Source of the DNA: an uncultured Dokdonia sp.
GTDB lineage: Bacteria; Bacteroidota; Bacteroidia; Flavobacteriales; Flavobacteriaceae
Assembly (NCBI RefSeq): GCF_937910895.1
Contig: NZ_CALEMI010000160.1
Span: 1-64,000, forward strand
Reading direction: 5' to 3'
Length of the DNA: 64,000 bases
Every line of letters starts with the position of its first letter. The first letter of the stretch is position 1. The notes below the pieces were generated by a model that saw only the letters and a program-made list of their open reading frames with translations, was not told the origin of the DNA and did no database searches. A program made the translations under genes and the position numbers. Below are positions 31,977 to 40,977 of the stretch, one piece after another.

Positions 31977-32022
31977 CGCTTATGCATTTGCTATTGTGTA
32001 TGCTTTTTAGTAGCTCTAACTT
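31977..32022 (+). promoter_or_regulatory. Peptide 8 upstream element, type B
   Basis: GCTTATGCATTTGCTATTGT then GTATGC; matches the peptide 7 element over more than 20 bases. Confidence 0.6.
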
Positions 32023-32053
32023 CAAGTATTATTTTAATCTTAAATTTTATAAT

Positions 32054-32254
32054 ATGAAAAAAAAGAGCATTAAAGGCTTAAGCCTTAACAAAGACGTAAT
32101 TTCTAGTTTTAATCGTATGCATATACAAGGAGGGGGCAGAGTTTTAGATACACGTGGTTGTAGAGACACCGCACAATCTTTTTGTGGATATGCAACCTGT
32201 GTTACTGATTGTGAGGCAGCTACTGCCTCAGTAGAAACCGTTTGTTGTAATTAA
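32054..32254 (+). CDS. Class I lanthipeptide-type precursor peptide 8
   Basis: 66 aa from ATG 32054 (an earlier in-frame ATG lies inside the promoter element and is rejected). The leader MKKKSIKGLSLNKDVISSFN ... IQGG has the same KKxxIKxLSLNKxxIS pattern as peptides 2 and 3. The core of about 40 residues has six Cys (36, 44, 49, 53, 64, 65) with many Thr/Ser/Ala, ending VETVCCN. Terminator at 32284. Confidence 0.76.
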   Translation: MKKKSIKGLSLNKDVISSFNRMHIQGGGRVLDTRGCRDTAQSFCGYATCVTDCEAATASVETVCCN

Positions 32255-32283
32255 GTGGAAGTGATTTAAAGATCCCTTTTTTT

Positions 32284-32320
32284 CGAAATGTATATGTGTG
32301 TAGATTACATTTCGTTTTTA
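32284..32320 (+). terminator. Terminator of peptide 8
   Basis: CGAAATGTA and TACATTTCG form a perfect 9-bp stem followed by TTTTTAAG. Confidence 0.8.
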
Positions 32321-32326
32321 AGTTTA

Positions 32327-32363
32327 AAAAAGCCCTGATCCTAGTATGGATCAGGGCTTTATT
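32327..32363. terminator. Bidirectional terminator between peptide 8 and the 33432 gene
   Basis: AAAGCCCTGATCC and GGATCAGGGCTTT form a 13-bp perfect stem around TAGTAT, with A- and T-runs on both sides. Confidence 0.93.
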
Positions 32364-32394
32364 TTAGTATTAAAAATTAACTCCGCCTGTCATA

Positions 32395-33432
32395 TCACAC
32401 ACGTGTAGAAGAGAATATATCTATACATTTTTGATAATATAAGATAGACTGTCTTAATAGGTTGATTGCTTCTAGTAATGTCTTACACACAGGAATCAAG
32501 TCATCTTCTATCACTTCTTTTGAAGCTTTTTTTACTTTATGCAGTATGGATTGAAGTTGTAAGGGCTTTTTAATTTCAACCAAAAACGGTGGTATCCTTA
32601 TATACTTCTCAACCTCTTCTCCTGTCATCACATCTATAATAGGTGCTTTTGTTTGTAGCAGATCGTCTGCAACATTTGCGATGGTTGTTGTCTGTTGCTG
32701 TAAGGCTTTCTGAAAACCGCGTTCAAAATCATTGTCATATAGCGTATTTATTTTTTTAAGCTCGGTAAGTACTTCTTTGTAAAGTGCTATTTTATTCTGG
32801 ATAAGAATACACTCTGCTTCGCATACTTGTTGTTTTTGCTCTTTTATTGTCGCTACAGCAGTACTTGTATCTTTTTGGAGCAGTTCTTTTGTCATGACTA
32901 CTGTCGCATTTGCTATGGCAGTAAATCGGTGATGTTGCTCTTCTGTAAATACAATATCTTCAAAATACCCATCACTTTTTTGACTAAAGTCATTAATGGC
33001 TTTTAAGAAGTCGTTTGCGACTAGTAGTGCCTTAAGGCTTTCTTTTACTTTTGAAGATTGCTTTTCTACAATTTGATAGATTAAATTTTCCCATATAAAG
33101 ATCTCTTGTGCTTCTGTTAATAAGGCTGTCCGTTTTATATTTCTCTTAATACTACTATAGGAAAGCTCATTTTTATGTTCGGTAAGCCATCGTGAAAAAT
33201 CATATATTGATGAAAATGCACCACGTACTTCTATACTCGTTTCAAACACATTATAGGTCCTTGCTGCTTTTTGCATAGCGGCACTTCTTTTCTCTTTATT
33301 CTTTATTCGTGCAATTTTGACAAAATGACTTGTTCTATTTGCTGGAGGATATATAAGATGCTGATTATTGCTCTTGGAATTTGATACTGGTTGAATCAAG
33401 GCCACACCTGCCTTTGAAGAATGGTTCTTCAT
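32395..33432 (-). CDS. Hypothetical helical protein
   Basis: 345 aa, almost entirely alpha-helical with long charged heptad-like stretches (about 115-260). No signal peptide or membrane helix. I recognise no family. It closes the peptide array with convergent orientation; whether it belongs to the array is not shown by sequence. Confidence 0.72.
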   Translation of the reverse strand: MKNHSSKAGVALIQPVSNSKSNNQHLIYPPANRTSHFVKIARIKNKEKRSAAMQKAARTYNVFETSIEVRGAFSSIYDFSRWLTEHKNELSYSSIKRNIKRTALLTEAQEIFIWENLIYQIVEKQSSKVKESLKALLVANDFLKAINDFSQKSDGYFEDIVFTEEQHHRFTAIANATVVMTKELLQKDTSTAVATIKEQKQQVCEAECILIQNKIALYKEVLTELKKINTLYDNDFERGFQKALQQQTTTIANVADDLLQTKAPIIDVMTGEEVEKYIRIPPFLVEIKKPLQLQSILHKVKKASKEVIEDDLIPVCKTLLEAINLLRQSILYYQKCIDIFSSTRV

Positions 33433-34108
33433 CTGAATCTTTTTTTTTAAATTAATGCTTTAAAAATGGCTTATAGGGAAGCCTATTATGCTTTTTTTGA
33501 TGTGGTGCATAAAAAAGTCATAGTATTGGTGTTTCCAATTCTGAAATACCAATAGGTCAAGTGATGCAATATATTATTACATATCACACAACTTACGATT
33601 CATGTAAAAAGCTGTTGTCCCCCAACAATGACTTTTATATCGTCGATTTTAATGCTCTGTTTTAAAAGAGCAAGTACACGTATTTTCCTTAAAGTGTGGT
33701 GTGGAAAAAATTAGCTATTCTAAAAGGGATAGAATCGCGTGGAGTTGTTTTAAAACATGCCTTGCATGTAAAAACGCAAAAAGGAATTGAGTTGCTTTTT
33801 CATTACTTTAAAAAATTAAAATTATACAATGTTTTATTACTAAAAACAAAACGCTCTTCTAAAGTGGTGCTTAAAGGCGAACAGACATCCTTTTGAGATA
33901 TCAACTGTTTTATATTCAGGTGCATTTTATAACGCATAAATACCAAATCTTAGTATATAAATATCAGATATTTAGCAATTATTTTTATACGCTATTTTAC
34001 ATATCAAACTTAAAAAATATTTTTGAGTTTTACTACGTAAGCACTGTTAAACGTATTACAAAAATCAAGCCACGGCTATTGAAGAATCTATATGTTTTCT
34101 TAAAAACA
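33433..34108. other. Long AT-rich intergenic region
   Basis: Contains an imperfect 11-bp inverted repeat ATTGGTGTTTC/GAAATACCAAT at 33525-33553 (possible operator) and a weak GCTCT/AGAGC hairpin at 33654-33671. Two plus-strand frames (33696-33896 and 33893-34156) have no recognisable features and I do not call them. Confidence 0.5.
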
Positions 34109-34465
34109 TTATTTGGCAGTCCGTCTCACCAATGCATAATACTCCCCACCGTCTAAAGGCAAATATCCTTGATCATATACAAAATAATAGATGGTGCCTG
34201 CCTTTGTCGTATAGGTACTCGTGAAATAATTAAAATCAAAATCGGCTGATGTCAATTTTGCTTTTGTTGTTTTAGTTTTATCACTAGGATTAAGCATTTC
34301 TAGAATACGGTAATTTTTACGCAACCTATTATTAATTGTCCGCACAAGGTTTTTTGAATCTTTATTAAATTTATTATTATAACTGTTGCGACAAGAATCG
34401 TTGCAGAATTTTTTATCTGCTCTTCCTATAATACGTGTCCCACATTCTAGACATTTTTTTTCCAT
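34109..34465 (-). CDS. Small zinc-ribbon protein
   Basis: 118 aa when started at MEKKCLECGTRIIGRADKKF (ATG 34463-34465); an upstream in-frame start adds 30 unlike residues. A zinc ribbon CLECG ... FCNDSCRNSY (four Cys) occupies the first 27 residues, followed by a basic helix and a beta-rich C-terminal half. Similar short proteins are common in flavobacteria; function unknown, nucleic-acid binding is plausible. Confidence 0.78.
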   Translation of the reverse strand: MEKKCLECGTRIIGRADKKFCNDSCRNSYNNKFNKDSKNLVRTINNRLRKNYRILEMLNPSDKTKTTKAKLTSADFDFNYFTSTYTTKAGTIYYFVYDQGYLPLDGGEYYALVRRTAK

Positions 34466-34737
34466 ACAATCATTTTGGTCGTGATAGCATCCATAAATAA
34501 GGATCAGGTTTTGATACATTTTAAATGGATGACAATCACAAAATAACATTCTCACATTAAAAGTAACAAAATAATACGAGTGGTTTTTTAAAAACTCCTT
34601 TTACGAAGTAAGAAATACAACGGTTTTTCCGTAAGGATTGTAAGAATTTGTGTATTTCATCGATTAAATGCAACATTGTGACGTTTATGTGCATTTTTAT
34701 TCTATTTTAGTAATCCCAAATCATAATACCCCAAATC

Positions 34738-35232
34738 ATGAAGTTAATCACAAATACCCTATTTGTCATGGGATTGGTATGCCTACTTGTATCGTGTAGC
34801 CCAGAAGAAATTGATGATACAACATCATCTGCAAATTTTGAAAGTGAATTAAGTATTGAGAATAATAATGCCATGTCTAGCGAGATTTTAACAATCATTA
34901 ATGATTACAGAGCCACTCTAGATCTTCCTCCTTTTTCTACACATCATTTAGCGAAAGAAGAAGCATTAGATCACACAGCGTATATGATTATAAATAATAG
35001 AGTAAGCCACGACAACTTCTTTGAACGTTCTGATTATCTAAAAGACAATGGCGCTTCCGTTGTAAGTGAAAATGTTGCTTTTGGATATCGCACGGCACAA
35101 GCGGTAGTTGATGGATGGTTGAACAGTCCGAGTCATAAAGAAGCTATAGAAGGCAATTTTACCCATTCAGGTATTAGTGTGGCACAAACAGAAAATGGAA
35201 TTAACTTTTTTACCCACATATTTGTGAAATAA
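34738..35232 (+). CDS. CAP/SCP-domain lipoprotein
   Basis: 164 aa. A lipoprotein signal (MKLITNTLFVMGLVCLLVSC) with lipobox Cys at 20, an acidic linker, then a CAP domain from about 45: IINDYRATLDLPPF, the HTAYM and SHDNFFERS His motifs, SENVAFGY and the WLNSPSHKEAI signature. It is anchored on the cell surface or periplasmic face. The molecular role of bacterial CAP proteins is mostly unknown. Confidence 0.9.
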   Translation: MKLITNTLFVMGLVCLLVSCSPEEIDDTTSSANFESELSIENNNAMSSEILTIINDYRATLDLPPFSTHHLAKEEALDHTAYMIINNRVSHDNFFERSDYLKDNGASVVSENVAFGYRTAQAVVDGWLNSPSHKEAIEGNFTHSGISVAQTENGINFFTHIFVK

Positions 35233-35256
35233 AGATCCCCAAACCATAATTGGTTT

Positions 35257-35292
35257 ACAGCCCTGTTGGTTCTACTAGCAGGGCTGTTTTTT
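35257..35292 (+). terminator. Terminator of the CAP lipoprotein gene
   Basis: ACAGCCCTG and CAGGGCTGT form a perfect 9-bp stem with T7 following. Confidence 0.92.
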
Positions 35293-35365
35293 TGTACTAA
35301 TTTATAGAGTAGGCTGAGTGATGTATACGAGATTATTGTATTTTTATACAAATACTTTTTAGACC

Positions 35366-35905
35366 ATGGCAATAGCAAAACCTTTTAATCTGAATCAATG
35401 GATAGAAGAAAACAGAGATCTTCTTAAACCACCTGTAGGAAATAAGAATTTATACAAAGACGCAGGAGACTATATTGTCATGATTGTGGCAGGTCCCAAT
35501 GCTCGTAAAGACTATCATTATAACGAGACCGAAGAGTTATTCTTTCAATTAGAAGGAAACATTGAAGTCCACATCCAAGAAGATGGGCAGAAAAAAACAA
35601 TGCCTTTAGGACCCGGAGATATGTATTTACATCCCGCTGGCGTACCTCATTCTCCAGTACGTCATGAAGGATCTATAGGGCTAGTCATAGAGCGCAAAAG
35701 AGATGACCTTGAAGGGAAAGATGGTTTATTGTGGTTTTGTGATAACTGCAATCATAAATTGTATGAAGTATATTTTCCGCTTCACGATATAGAAAGTGAT
35801 TTCTTAACTCATTTTAAAGACTTTTATGGTGATAAGGAAAAACGTACGTGCTCCAATTGTGGAGAAGTCATGCCTACCGATAAACGTTTTGTGACTACAG
35901 AGTAG
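35366..35905 (+). CDS. 3-hydroxyanthranilate 3,4-dioxygenase
   Basis: 179 aa, the bacterial single-cupin form. Fe(II) ligands H51 and E57 (YHYNETEELFFQ) and H95 (PAGVPHSPVRH) are present, and the C-terminal rubredoxin-like site has C125/C128 and C162/C165. It opens the ring of 3-hydroxyanthranilate in the kynurenine route from tryptophan to quinolinate/NAD. The next gene downstream is an ALDH7-type dehydrogenase. Confidence 0.94.
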   Translation: MAIAKPFNLNQWIEENRDLLKPPVGNKNLYKDAGDYIVMIVAGPNARKDYHYNETEELFFQLEGNIEVHIQEDGQKKTMPLGPGDMYLHPAGVPHSPVRHEGSIGLVIERKRDDLEGKDGLLWFCDNCNHKLYEVYFPLHDIESDFLTHFKDFYGDKEKRTCSNCGEVMPTDKRFVTTE

Positions 35906-35966
35906 TTACACTTCAACCTGAAAATTCATAGAATAGTATGGCAAAAAATGTAGTTATGTAGGGTTC

Positions 35967-35980
35967 GCTTTCGCGAAAGC
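35967..35980. repeat. Palindrome GCTTTCGCGAAAGC, intergenic copy 4
   Basis: Perfect copy (core 35968-35979) about 60 bases after the dioxygenase stop; with the A-run after it, it could also act as a weak terminator. Confidence 0.9.
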
Positions 35981-36211
35981 GAAAAAAACAGCAATCTATT
36001 GATAAATCAGCTCATTGAAGAAAATGGAAGATCAACCCCTACCACATCGAATTTCTTGAGTTTATACTTCTTGATAATACAATAAATACCATCTAGAAAA
36101 ATAGTAATACGCCGCAGAATTACTGCTAGAATAAAGACGCTGTATCCTTTTTCAAGCATAAGATTATCTGTATCTTCGCAAACGATTTCTTTAATATAAA
36201 AATAAAACAAA

Positions 36212-37765
36212 ATGAGCACAATCGCTACAGATTTTGGTATAGATGAAGCTTTAAAACAGCTTGGTGTAAAAGATATAAATGATGGAACTTCAACAGGAAA
36301 CAAATGGTTTTCTCATGGAGAGATCATCGAGTCACACTCCCCAGTGGATGGTCAACTTATAGGAAAAGTAACCGCTACCACCCGCGCAGATTATGATAAG
36401 GTTATGGATGCGGCTACAGCTGCCTTTAAAACTTGGAGAAAAAAACCAGCTCCATTAAGAGGAGAAGTAGTTCGCCAGTTTGGTCAAAAGTTACGCGAAC
36501 TTAAAGAGCCTTTAGGTAAATTGGTTTCTTATGAAATGGGAAAATCTTACCAAGAAGGACTAGGTGAAGTGCAAGAAATGATAGACATCTGTGATTTTGC
36601 AGTTGGTCTTTCTCGTCAGTTACATGGTCTTACGATGCATTCTGAACGTCCAGGACACCGTATGTATGAGCAATACCATCCACTAGGTGTGGTAGGGATT
36701 ATTTCTGCATTTAACTTCCCCGTAGCAGTTTGGGCTTGGAATACAGCTTTAGCTTGGATTTGTGGAGACGTATGTGTTTGGAAGCCATCAGAAAAGACGC
36801 CTTTATGTGGTGTTGCATGTCAAAACATCATTGCCGCTGTGTTAAAAGAAAATGAGCTACCAGAAGGAATTTCTGGTCTTATTAACGGAGATTACAAAGT
36901 AGGTGAGTTTATGACAACAGATGCTCGTATTCCTTTAGTTTCTGCGACAGGAAGTACGCGTATGGGTAAAATTGTATCTCGTACCGTAGGAGAACGTCTT
37001 GGAACTTCGCTATTAGAGTTAGGAGGAAACAACGCTATTATTGTCACCCCAGATGCAGACATTAAAATGACAGTTATTGGAGGTGTATTTGGTGCTGTAG
37101 GAACCTGTGGACAACGTTGTACTTCAACAAGACGTATCATTATACATGACAGTATTTATGACAAAGTAAAAGATGCTATTGTTGCTGCTTATGGACAACT
37201 ACGTATCGGAAATCCTCTTGATGAGAATAACCACGTAGGGCCATTAATTGATACTGATGCTGTTGCAAATTATAACAATGCTTTAGAGCAAGTAGTAGCA
37301 CAAGGAGGAAAAATTATCGTAGAAGGAGGTGTTCTTTCTGGAGAAGGATATGAAAGCGGATGTTATGTAAAGCCCGCGATTGCAGAAGCCGATAATAGTT
37401 TCCCAATTGTACAACACGAAACATTTGCTCCTGTTTTATATCTTATTAAATACTCAGGAACTGTAGAAAATGCTATCGAAGCTCAAAATGGTGTTGCACA
37501 AGGATTATCTAGTGCGATTATGACAAACAACCTTCGTGAAGCAGAGCATTTCTTAAGTGTTGCAGGATCTGATTGTGGTATTGCAAACGTAAATATTGGA
37601 ACTTCTGGAGCCGAAATAGGAGGTGCCTTTGGAGGAGAAAAAGATACTGGAGGTGGACGTGAGTCAGGTTCTGATGCTTGGAAGGTATATATGCGTCGTC
37701 AAACAAATACGATTAATTATACAACCGAACTGCCGTTGGCACAAGGAATTAAATTTGATTTATAA
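36212..37765 (+). CDS. Aldehyde dehydrogenase, ALDH7 (aminoadipate semialdehyde) type
   Basis: 517 aa. Catalytic Cys in GTCGQRCTSTRR (about 300), Glu in LLELGGNNAII, and the IISAFNFPVAVWAWN NAD-binding motif. The N-terminal sequence and HGEIIESHSPVDGQLIGKV fit ALDH7 (antiquitin), which oxidises 2-aminoadipate 6-semialdehyde in lysine breakdown. Proximity to the dioxygenase leaves room for another semialdehyde substrate. Confidence 0.9.
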   Translation: MSTIATDFGIDEALKQLGVKDINDGTSTGNKWFSHGEIIESHSPVDGQLIGKVTATTRADYDKVMDAATAAFKTWRKKPAPLRGEVVRQFGQKLRELKEPLGKLVSYEMGKSYQEGLGEVQEMIDICDFAVGLSRQLHGLTMHSERPGHRMYEQYHPLGVVGIISAFNFPVAVWAWNTALAWICGDVCVWKPSEKTPLCGVACQNIIAAVLKENELPEGISGLINGDYKVGEFMTTDARIPLVSATGSTRMGKIVSRTVGERLGTSLLELGGNNAIIVTPDADIKMTVIGGVFGAVGTCGQRCTSTRRIIIHDSIYDKVKDAIVAAYGQLRIGNPLDENNHVGPLIDTDAVANYNNALEQVVAQGGKIIVEGGVLSGEGYESGCYVKPAIAEADNSFPIVQHETFAPVLYLIKYSGTVENAIEAQNGVAQGLSSAIMTNNLREAEHFLSVAGSDCGIANVNIGTSGAEIGGAFGGEKDTGGGRESGSDAWKVYMRRQTNTINYTTELPLAQGIKFDL

Positions 37766-37790
37766 CGCCAGATTAACTTTATAAAAACCA

Positions 37791-37823
37791 AAAACCCTCA
37801 TACATTAATGTAATGAGGGTTTT
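37791..37823 (+). terminator. Terminator of the aldehyde dehydrogenase gene
   Basis: AAAACCCTCAT and ATGAGGGTTTT form an 11-bp stem with a T-rich end. Confidence 0.93.
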
Positions 37824-38096
37824 CTTTTGTGTAGTTTTGTAGTTTTAATTAAGTTTTTCTTTCGCTGTAGTCTCTTAACAGAGATAACACAAGTAGGATT
37901 AAGAACTAGTTATCTTGTCATGATTTCCAGTTAAAAAAACTTAATCTCAATCAGTAGGATTCGTATGTTTGATTATAAAACAACAATCTCCTACTTATTC
38001 CTACCCTCTATCACTGTTTTATTTTTTTTTAAGCAAAGTCAGCGACCTAAATTGATAGTTATTCTCTATTTTACAGACGTATAATGCATCTTATAA
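37824..38096. other. Intergenic region, nothing recognised
   Basis: About 270 AT-rich bases before the MFS gene. GTAGGATT appears twice, and there is no supported gene. It must contain the MFS promoter. Confidence 0.4.
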
Positions 38097-39290
38097 TTGA
38101 TAGCTATTTTGATCAACAAAGCACACGTTCCTAAATGGATTCTACCAGTTATTGTCCTATCACAATTTTGCGGCACCTCTCTTTGGTTTTCTAGTAATGC
38201 TATATTACAAGATCTTAGTATTCATTTCTCATTGCCCGAAAACTCCCTTGCACATATCACCTCTGCTGTACAATTTGGATTTATAGTAGGGACACTCGTA
38301 TTTGCGATCCTCACTATTGCTGATCGATTCTCCCCTTCAAAAGTATTTGTGATAAGCGCATTGATCGCTGCATTGTTTAATCTTGTTATTATTTGGGACC
38401 ATCATACACTTACAAGTATTCTTATTTTGCGATTTCTAACTGGGTTTTTCTTAGCAGGGATTTATCCCATAGGAATGAAAATTGCTGCCGATTATTATGA
38501 TAAAGGCTTAGGAAAGTCTTTAGGGTTTCTGGTAGGTGCTCTTGTGTTGGGAACTGCGTTTCCTCACTTATTAAAAGGCTTTACCGAGCAACTCCCTTGG
38601 AAAACCATCCTTATTATTACCTCTATCATTGCGATTTTGGGTGGACTTCTTTTGTTTTTTTTGGTGCCCGATGGACCTTACAGGAAAAAAAGTCCTTCAT
38701 TAGACTTTTCTGTGATTGGTAAAATTTTTAAAATTAAGAAGTTTAAAGCGGCTGCCTTTGGTTATTTTGGGCATATGTGGGAGTTATATGCATTCTGGGC
38801 ATTTGTTCCTTTTATCTTGACAACATATACTTCTATACATTCAGATAGTTCACTAAATATTGCGCTTTCTTCATTTATAGTCATTGCAATAGGAGCCGTC
38901 GCCTGTGTGATGAGCGGTTATATTTCCTTATACAAAGGAGCAAAAAAAACATCATTTGTATCTCTTACACTCTCTGGTATTTTTTGTATCATCTCTCCTT
39001 TATTATTTATGATCCCTTCGCAAACCTTATTTATGACAATGCTCTCTCTTTGGGGAATGGTTGTGATTGCAGACTCTCCTTTATTTTCAACACTTGTTGC
39101 TCAACATGTAAACCCTATCTATAAAGGCACAGCCCTTACTATTGTTAACTGTATTGGTTTTGCAATTACGATTGTGAGCATTCAACTTATACTTCTTTTA
39201 CAATTGTATATAAACCCTATCTATCTCATGTTTGTATTAGCAATCGGCCCCATATTTGGTGTTATTTCTTTAGTAAAGATTAAAAAATAA
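38097..39290 (+). CDS. MFS transporter
   Basis: 397 aa with about twelve membrane helices. The first loop has the MFS-like ADRFSPSKVF region. No ATG precedes the first helix in frame; TTG at 38097 or 38109 must start it, giving ...INKAHVPKWILPVIVLSQFCG. It is related to nitrate/cyanate-type MFS members by its short helices and NPxY-like segments, but the substrate is not readable. Confidence 0.85.
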   Translation: MIAILINKAHVPKWILPVIVLSQFCGTSLWFSSNAILQDLSIHFSLPENSLAHITSAVQFGFIVGTLVFAILTIADRFSPSKVFVISALIAALFNLVIIWDHHTLTSILILRFLTGFFLAGIYPIGMKIAADYYDKGLGKSLGFLVGALVLGTAFPHLLKGFTEQLPWKTILIITSIIAILGGLLLFFLVPDGPYRKKSPSLDFSVIGKIFKIKKFKAAAFGYFGHMWELYAFWAFVPFILTTYTSIHSDSSLNIALSSFIVIAIGAVACVMSGYISLYKGAKKTSFVSLTLSGIFCIISPLLFMIPSQTLFMTMLSLWGMVVIADSPLFSTLVAQHVNPIYKGTALTIVNCIGFAITIVSIQLILLLQLYINPIYLMFVLAIGPIFGVISLVKIKK

Positions 39291-39414
39291 TAACAATGAA
39301 TAATCGTAAAGATGTTAGTGCTGAGCATACCCTTAGTAACATTAAAATTACGTAGTCTCTTTTTGTTACTCTTTTTTAGTAACTTTAAAAAACTATTAAC
39401 CAAAACTAACCAGA

Positions 39415-40335
39415 ATGAGTAAGAAAACGAGATACCTCTTTGGTATTTTGCTTACGATTGTTACAGGTACGATTTTAATGTGGTCGATGTGCTGTAATTC
39501 AGATACGAACGACTCCTCAGAAGATCTTGAAAACAATCAAAAAGAAGTGACTCCAACAGTGGTCACAAACAAAGGGTTTACGTTTAAAGATCCTAATCCT
39601 GATGGTAGCTTTGCATACACAAGCAATGATAATTTTAACTTTAATGTTTCTGATTACTCGATCCTAACTCCTGTATCTCAAGGAGTCATTATAGGGATTC
39701 CTGCATTACATGTGTACCTCAAAAATCATCCTAAAAAGTCTGTTGATATTACTGGACATTATACTTCTGATGAAAAAAATTCATCTGCATTTCCTAATCT
39801 AGGTATTGCAAGAGCAAATGCTATTAAAAACTATTTAGTTACTAACGGAATCGCTTCTAATCAGATAAACATCTTTGGAGAAGAAGACAATACACTTATA
39901 ACAGACGGGATACGATATGAAGGACCTGTAGACTATGAGATAAGCGAAAACGTCAATAATGAAGCACAAGAATTAGAAGCACTAAAGAAAAGGATCAATG
40001 ATGATCCATTGACACTTAATTTTGGAAATGCGCAAGCATCTATAGACTTCACAACAGCGCAACGTCAAAAAATTGCAGACATCAGTCGCTATTTAGATCA
40101 AGTAGAAGGTGCTTCTATAACAATAGAAGGACATACAGATAACATTGGGAGTCGCACAATTAATATAAATCTTGGTCAAAAGCGAGCAGCTTATCTTAAA
40201 GAGTATTTTGTTAGTAATGGTATCCCTGAAACAAAAATTATTACAACATCAAAAGGTCCAGACATATCTATTGCACCAAACACCACTGAAGAAGGACGAG
40301 CAAAAAATAGACGCTCTATCGTCACCATCAACTAA
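39415..40335 (+). CDS. OmpA-family protein, anchored in the envelope
   Basis: 306 aa. A signal/anchor (about 10-28) is followed by Cys-Cys-Asn and an acidic linker. Two OmpA-like units are seen: a degenerate one (about 95-165, ITGHYTSDEKN) and a canonical peptidoglycan-binding one (about 200-300, IEGHTDNIGSRTIN ... EGRAKNRRSIV). A peptidoglycan-tethering role is likely. Confidence 0.88.
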   Translation: MSKKTRYLFGILLTIVTGTILMWSMCCNSDTNDSSEDLENNQKEVTPTVVTNKGFTFKDPNPDGSFAYTSNDNFNFNVSDYSILTPVSQGVIIGIPALHVYLKNHPKKSVDITGHYTSDEKNSSAFPNLGIARANAIKNYLVTNGIASNQINIFGEEDNTLITDGIRYEGPVDYEISENVNNEAQELEALKKRINDDPLTLNFGNAQASIDFTTAQRQKIADISRYLDQVEGASITIEGHTDNIGSRTININLGQKRAAYLKEYFVSNGIPETKIITTSKGPDISIAPNTTEEGRAKNRRSIVTIN

Positions 40336-40358
40336 CGAATCATCATAAATAAAATAAT

Positions 40359-40946
40359 ATGAATTTATCAAATATACCCTGTTGGCTTATCCCATTATTA
40401 GTGGGTCTTATATGTGCCATTTTAGGATATGTATTAGGACGTCTTTCTGGAAAAGGAGACGATCCGAGTAATGACCTTGATTTATGGAAACGTAAAAATG
40501 CTTCTTTGCAAGCAGATCTAGATGCCTGCCGTTCAAAACTTCAAATAGCATCTGACTCACCCTTTGCAGCAAGTAGCAGTGCTAGTATGGCTTCCTCATT
40601 TACAGCTAAAACCATGGATACGACTCCTGCTACCGTTACAGTCACTCCATTTGATGCCACAGTAGCAAAAGCTGCTTTTGGCAAGGCTATCAAAGAAAAC
40701 GACCTAACTATTGTAGAAGGTATTGGTCCAAAAATAAGCGAACTCTTCCATAATTTTGATATAAAAACATGGGCTTCACTTGCAGAAACTTCTGTAGAAA
40801 AATGTCAAGAAATACTTAATAGTGGTGGAAAACGATTTGAAATACATCGTCCTAAAAATTGGCCCTTACAAGCAAAACTAGCTGCCGAAGGAAAATGGGA
40901 CAAACTCAAAAAATGGCAAGATGAACATAACTATGGGAAAGAATAA
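40359..40946 (+). CDS. Membrane-anchored helix-hairpin-helix protein
   Basis: 195 aa. One N-terminal membrane helix (about 6-27) with a small-residue GLICAILGYVLGRLSG pattern, a coiled region, a Thr/Ala-rich linker (about 65-105), and a C-terminal HhH-like domain from about 115 (LTIVEGIGPKISELFHNFDI ... WASLAETS). It starts 23 bases after the OmpA gene, so the two are probably an operon. Function unknown. Confidence 0.82.
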   Translation: MNLSNIPCWLIPLLVGLICAILGYVLGRLSGKGDDPSNDLDLWKRKNASLQADLDACRSKLQIASDSPFAASSSASMASSFTAKTMDTTPATVTVTPFDATVAKAAFGKAIKENDLTIVEGIGPKISELFHNFDIKTWASLAETSVEKCQEILNSGGKRFEIHRPKNWPLQAKLAAEGKWDKLKKWQDEHNYGKE

Positions 40947-40977
40947 ACGTAGTCCAATAACAGCTATAATTCTCAAG

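Noticed and set aside
25110-32254. CRISPR array
   Set aside because: The repeated elements are promoters, terminators and leaders around coding units, not short direct repeats with regular spacers. No cas gene is present.
33696-34156. Two plus-strand frames of 66 and 87 codons
   Set aside because: AT-rich, without family features, a GG leader or a clear promoter; the second runs into the zinc-ribbon gene on the other strand.
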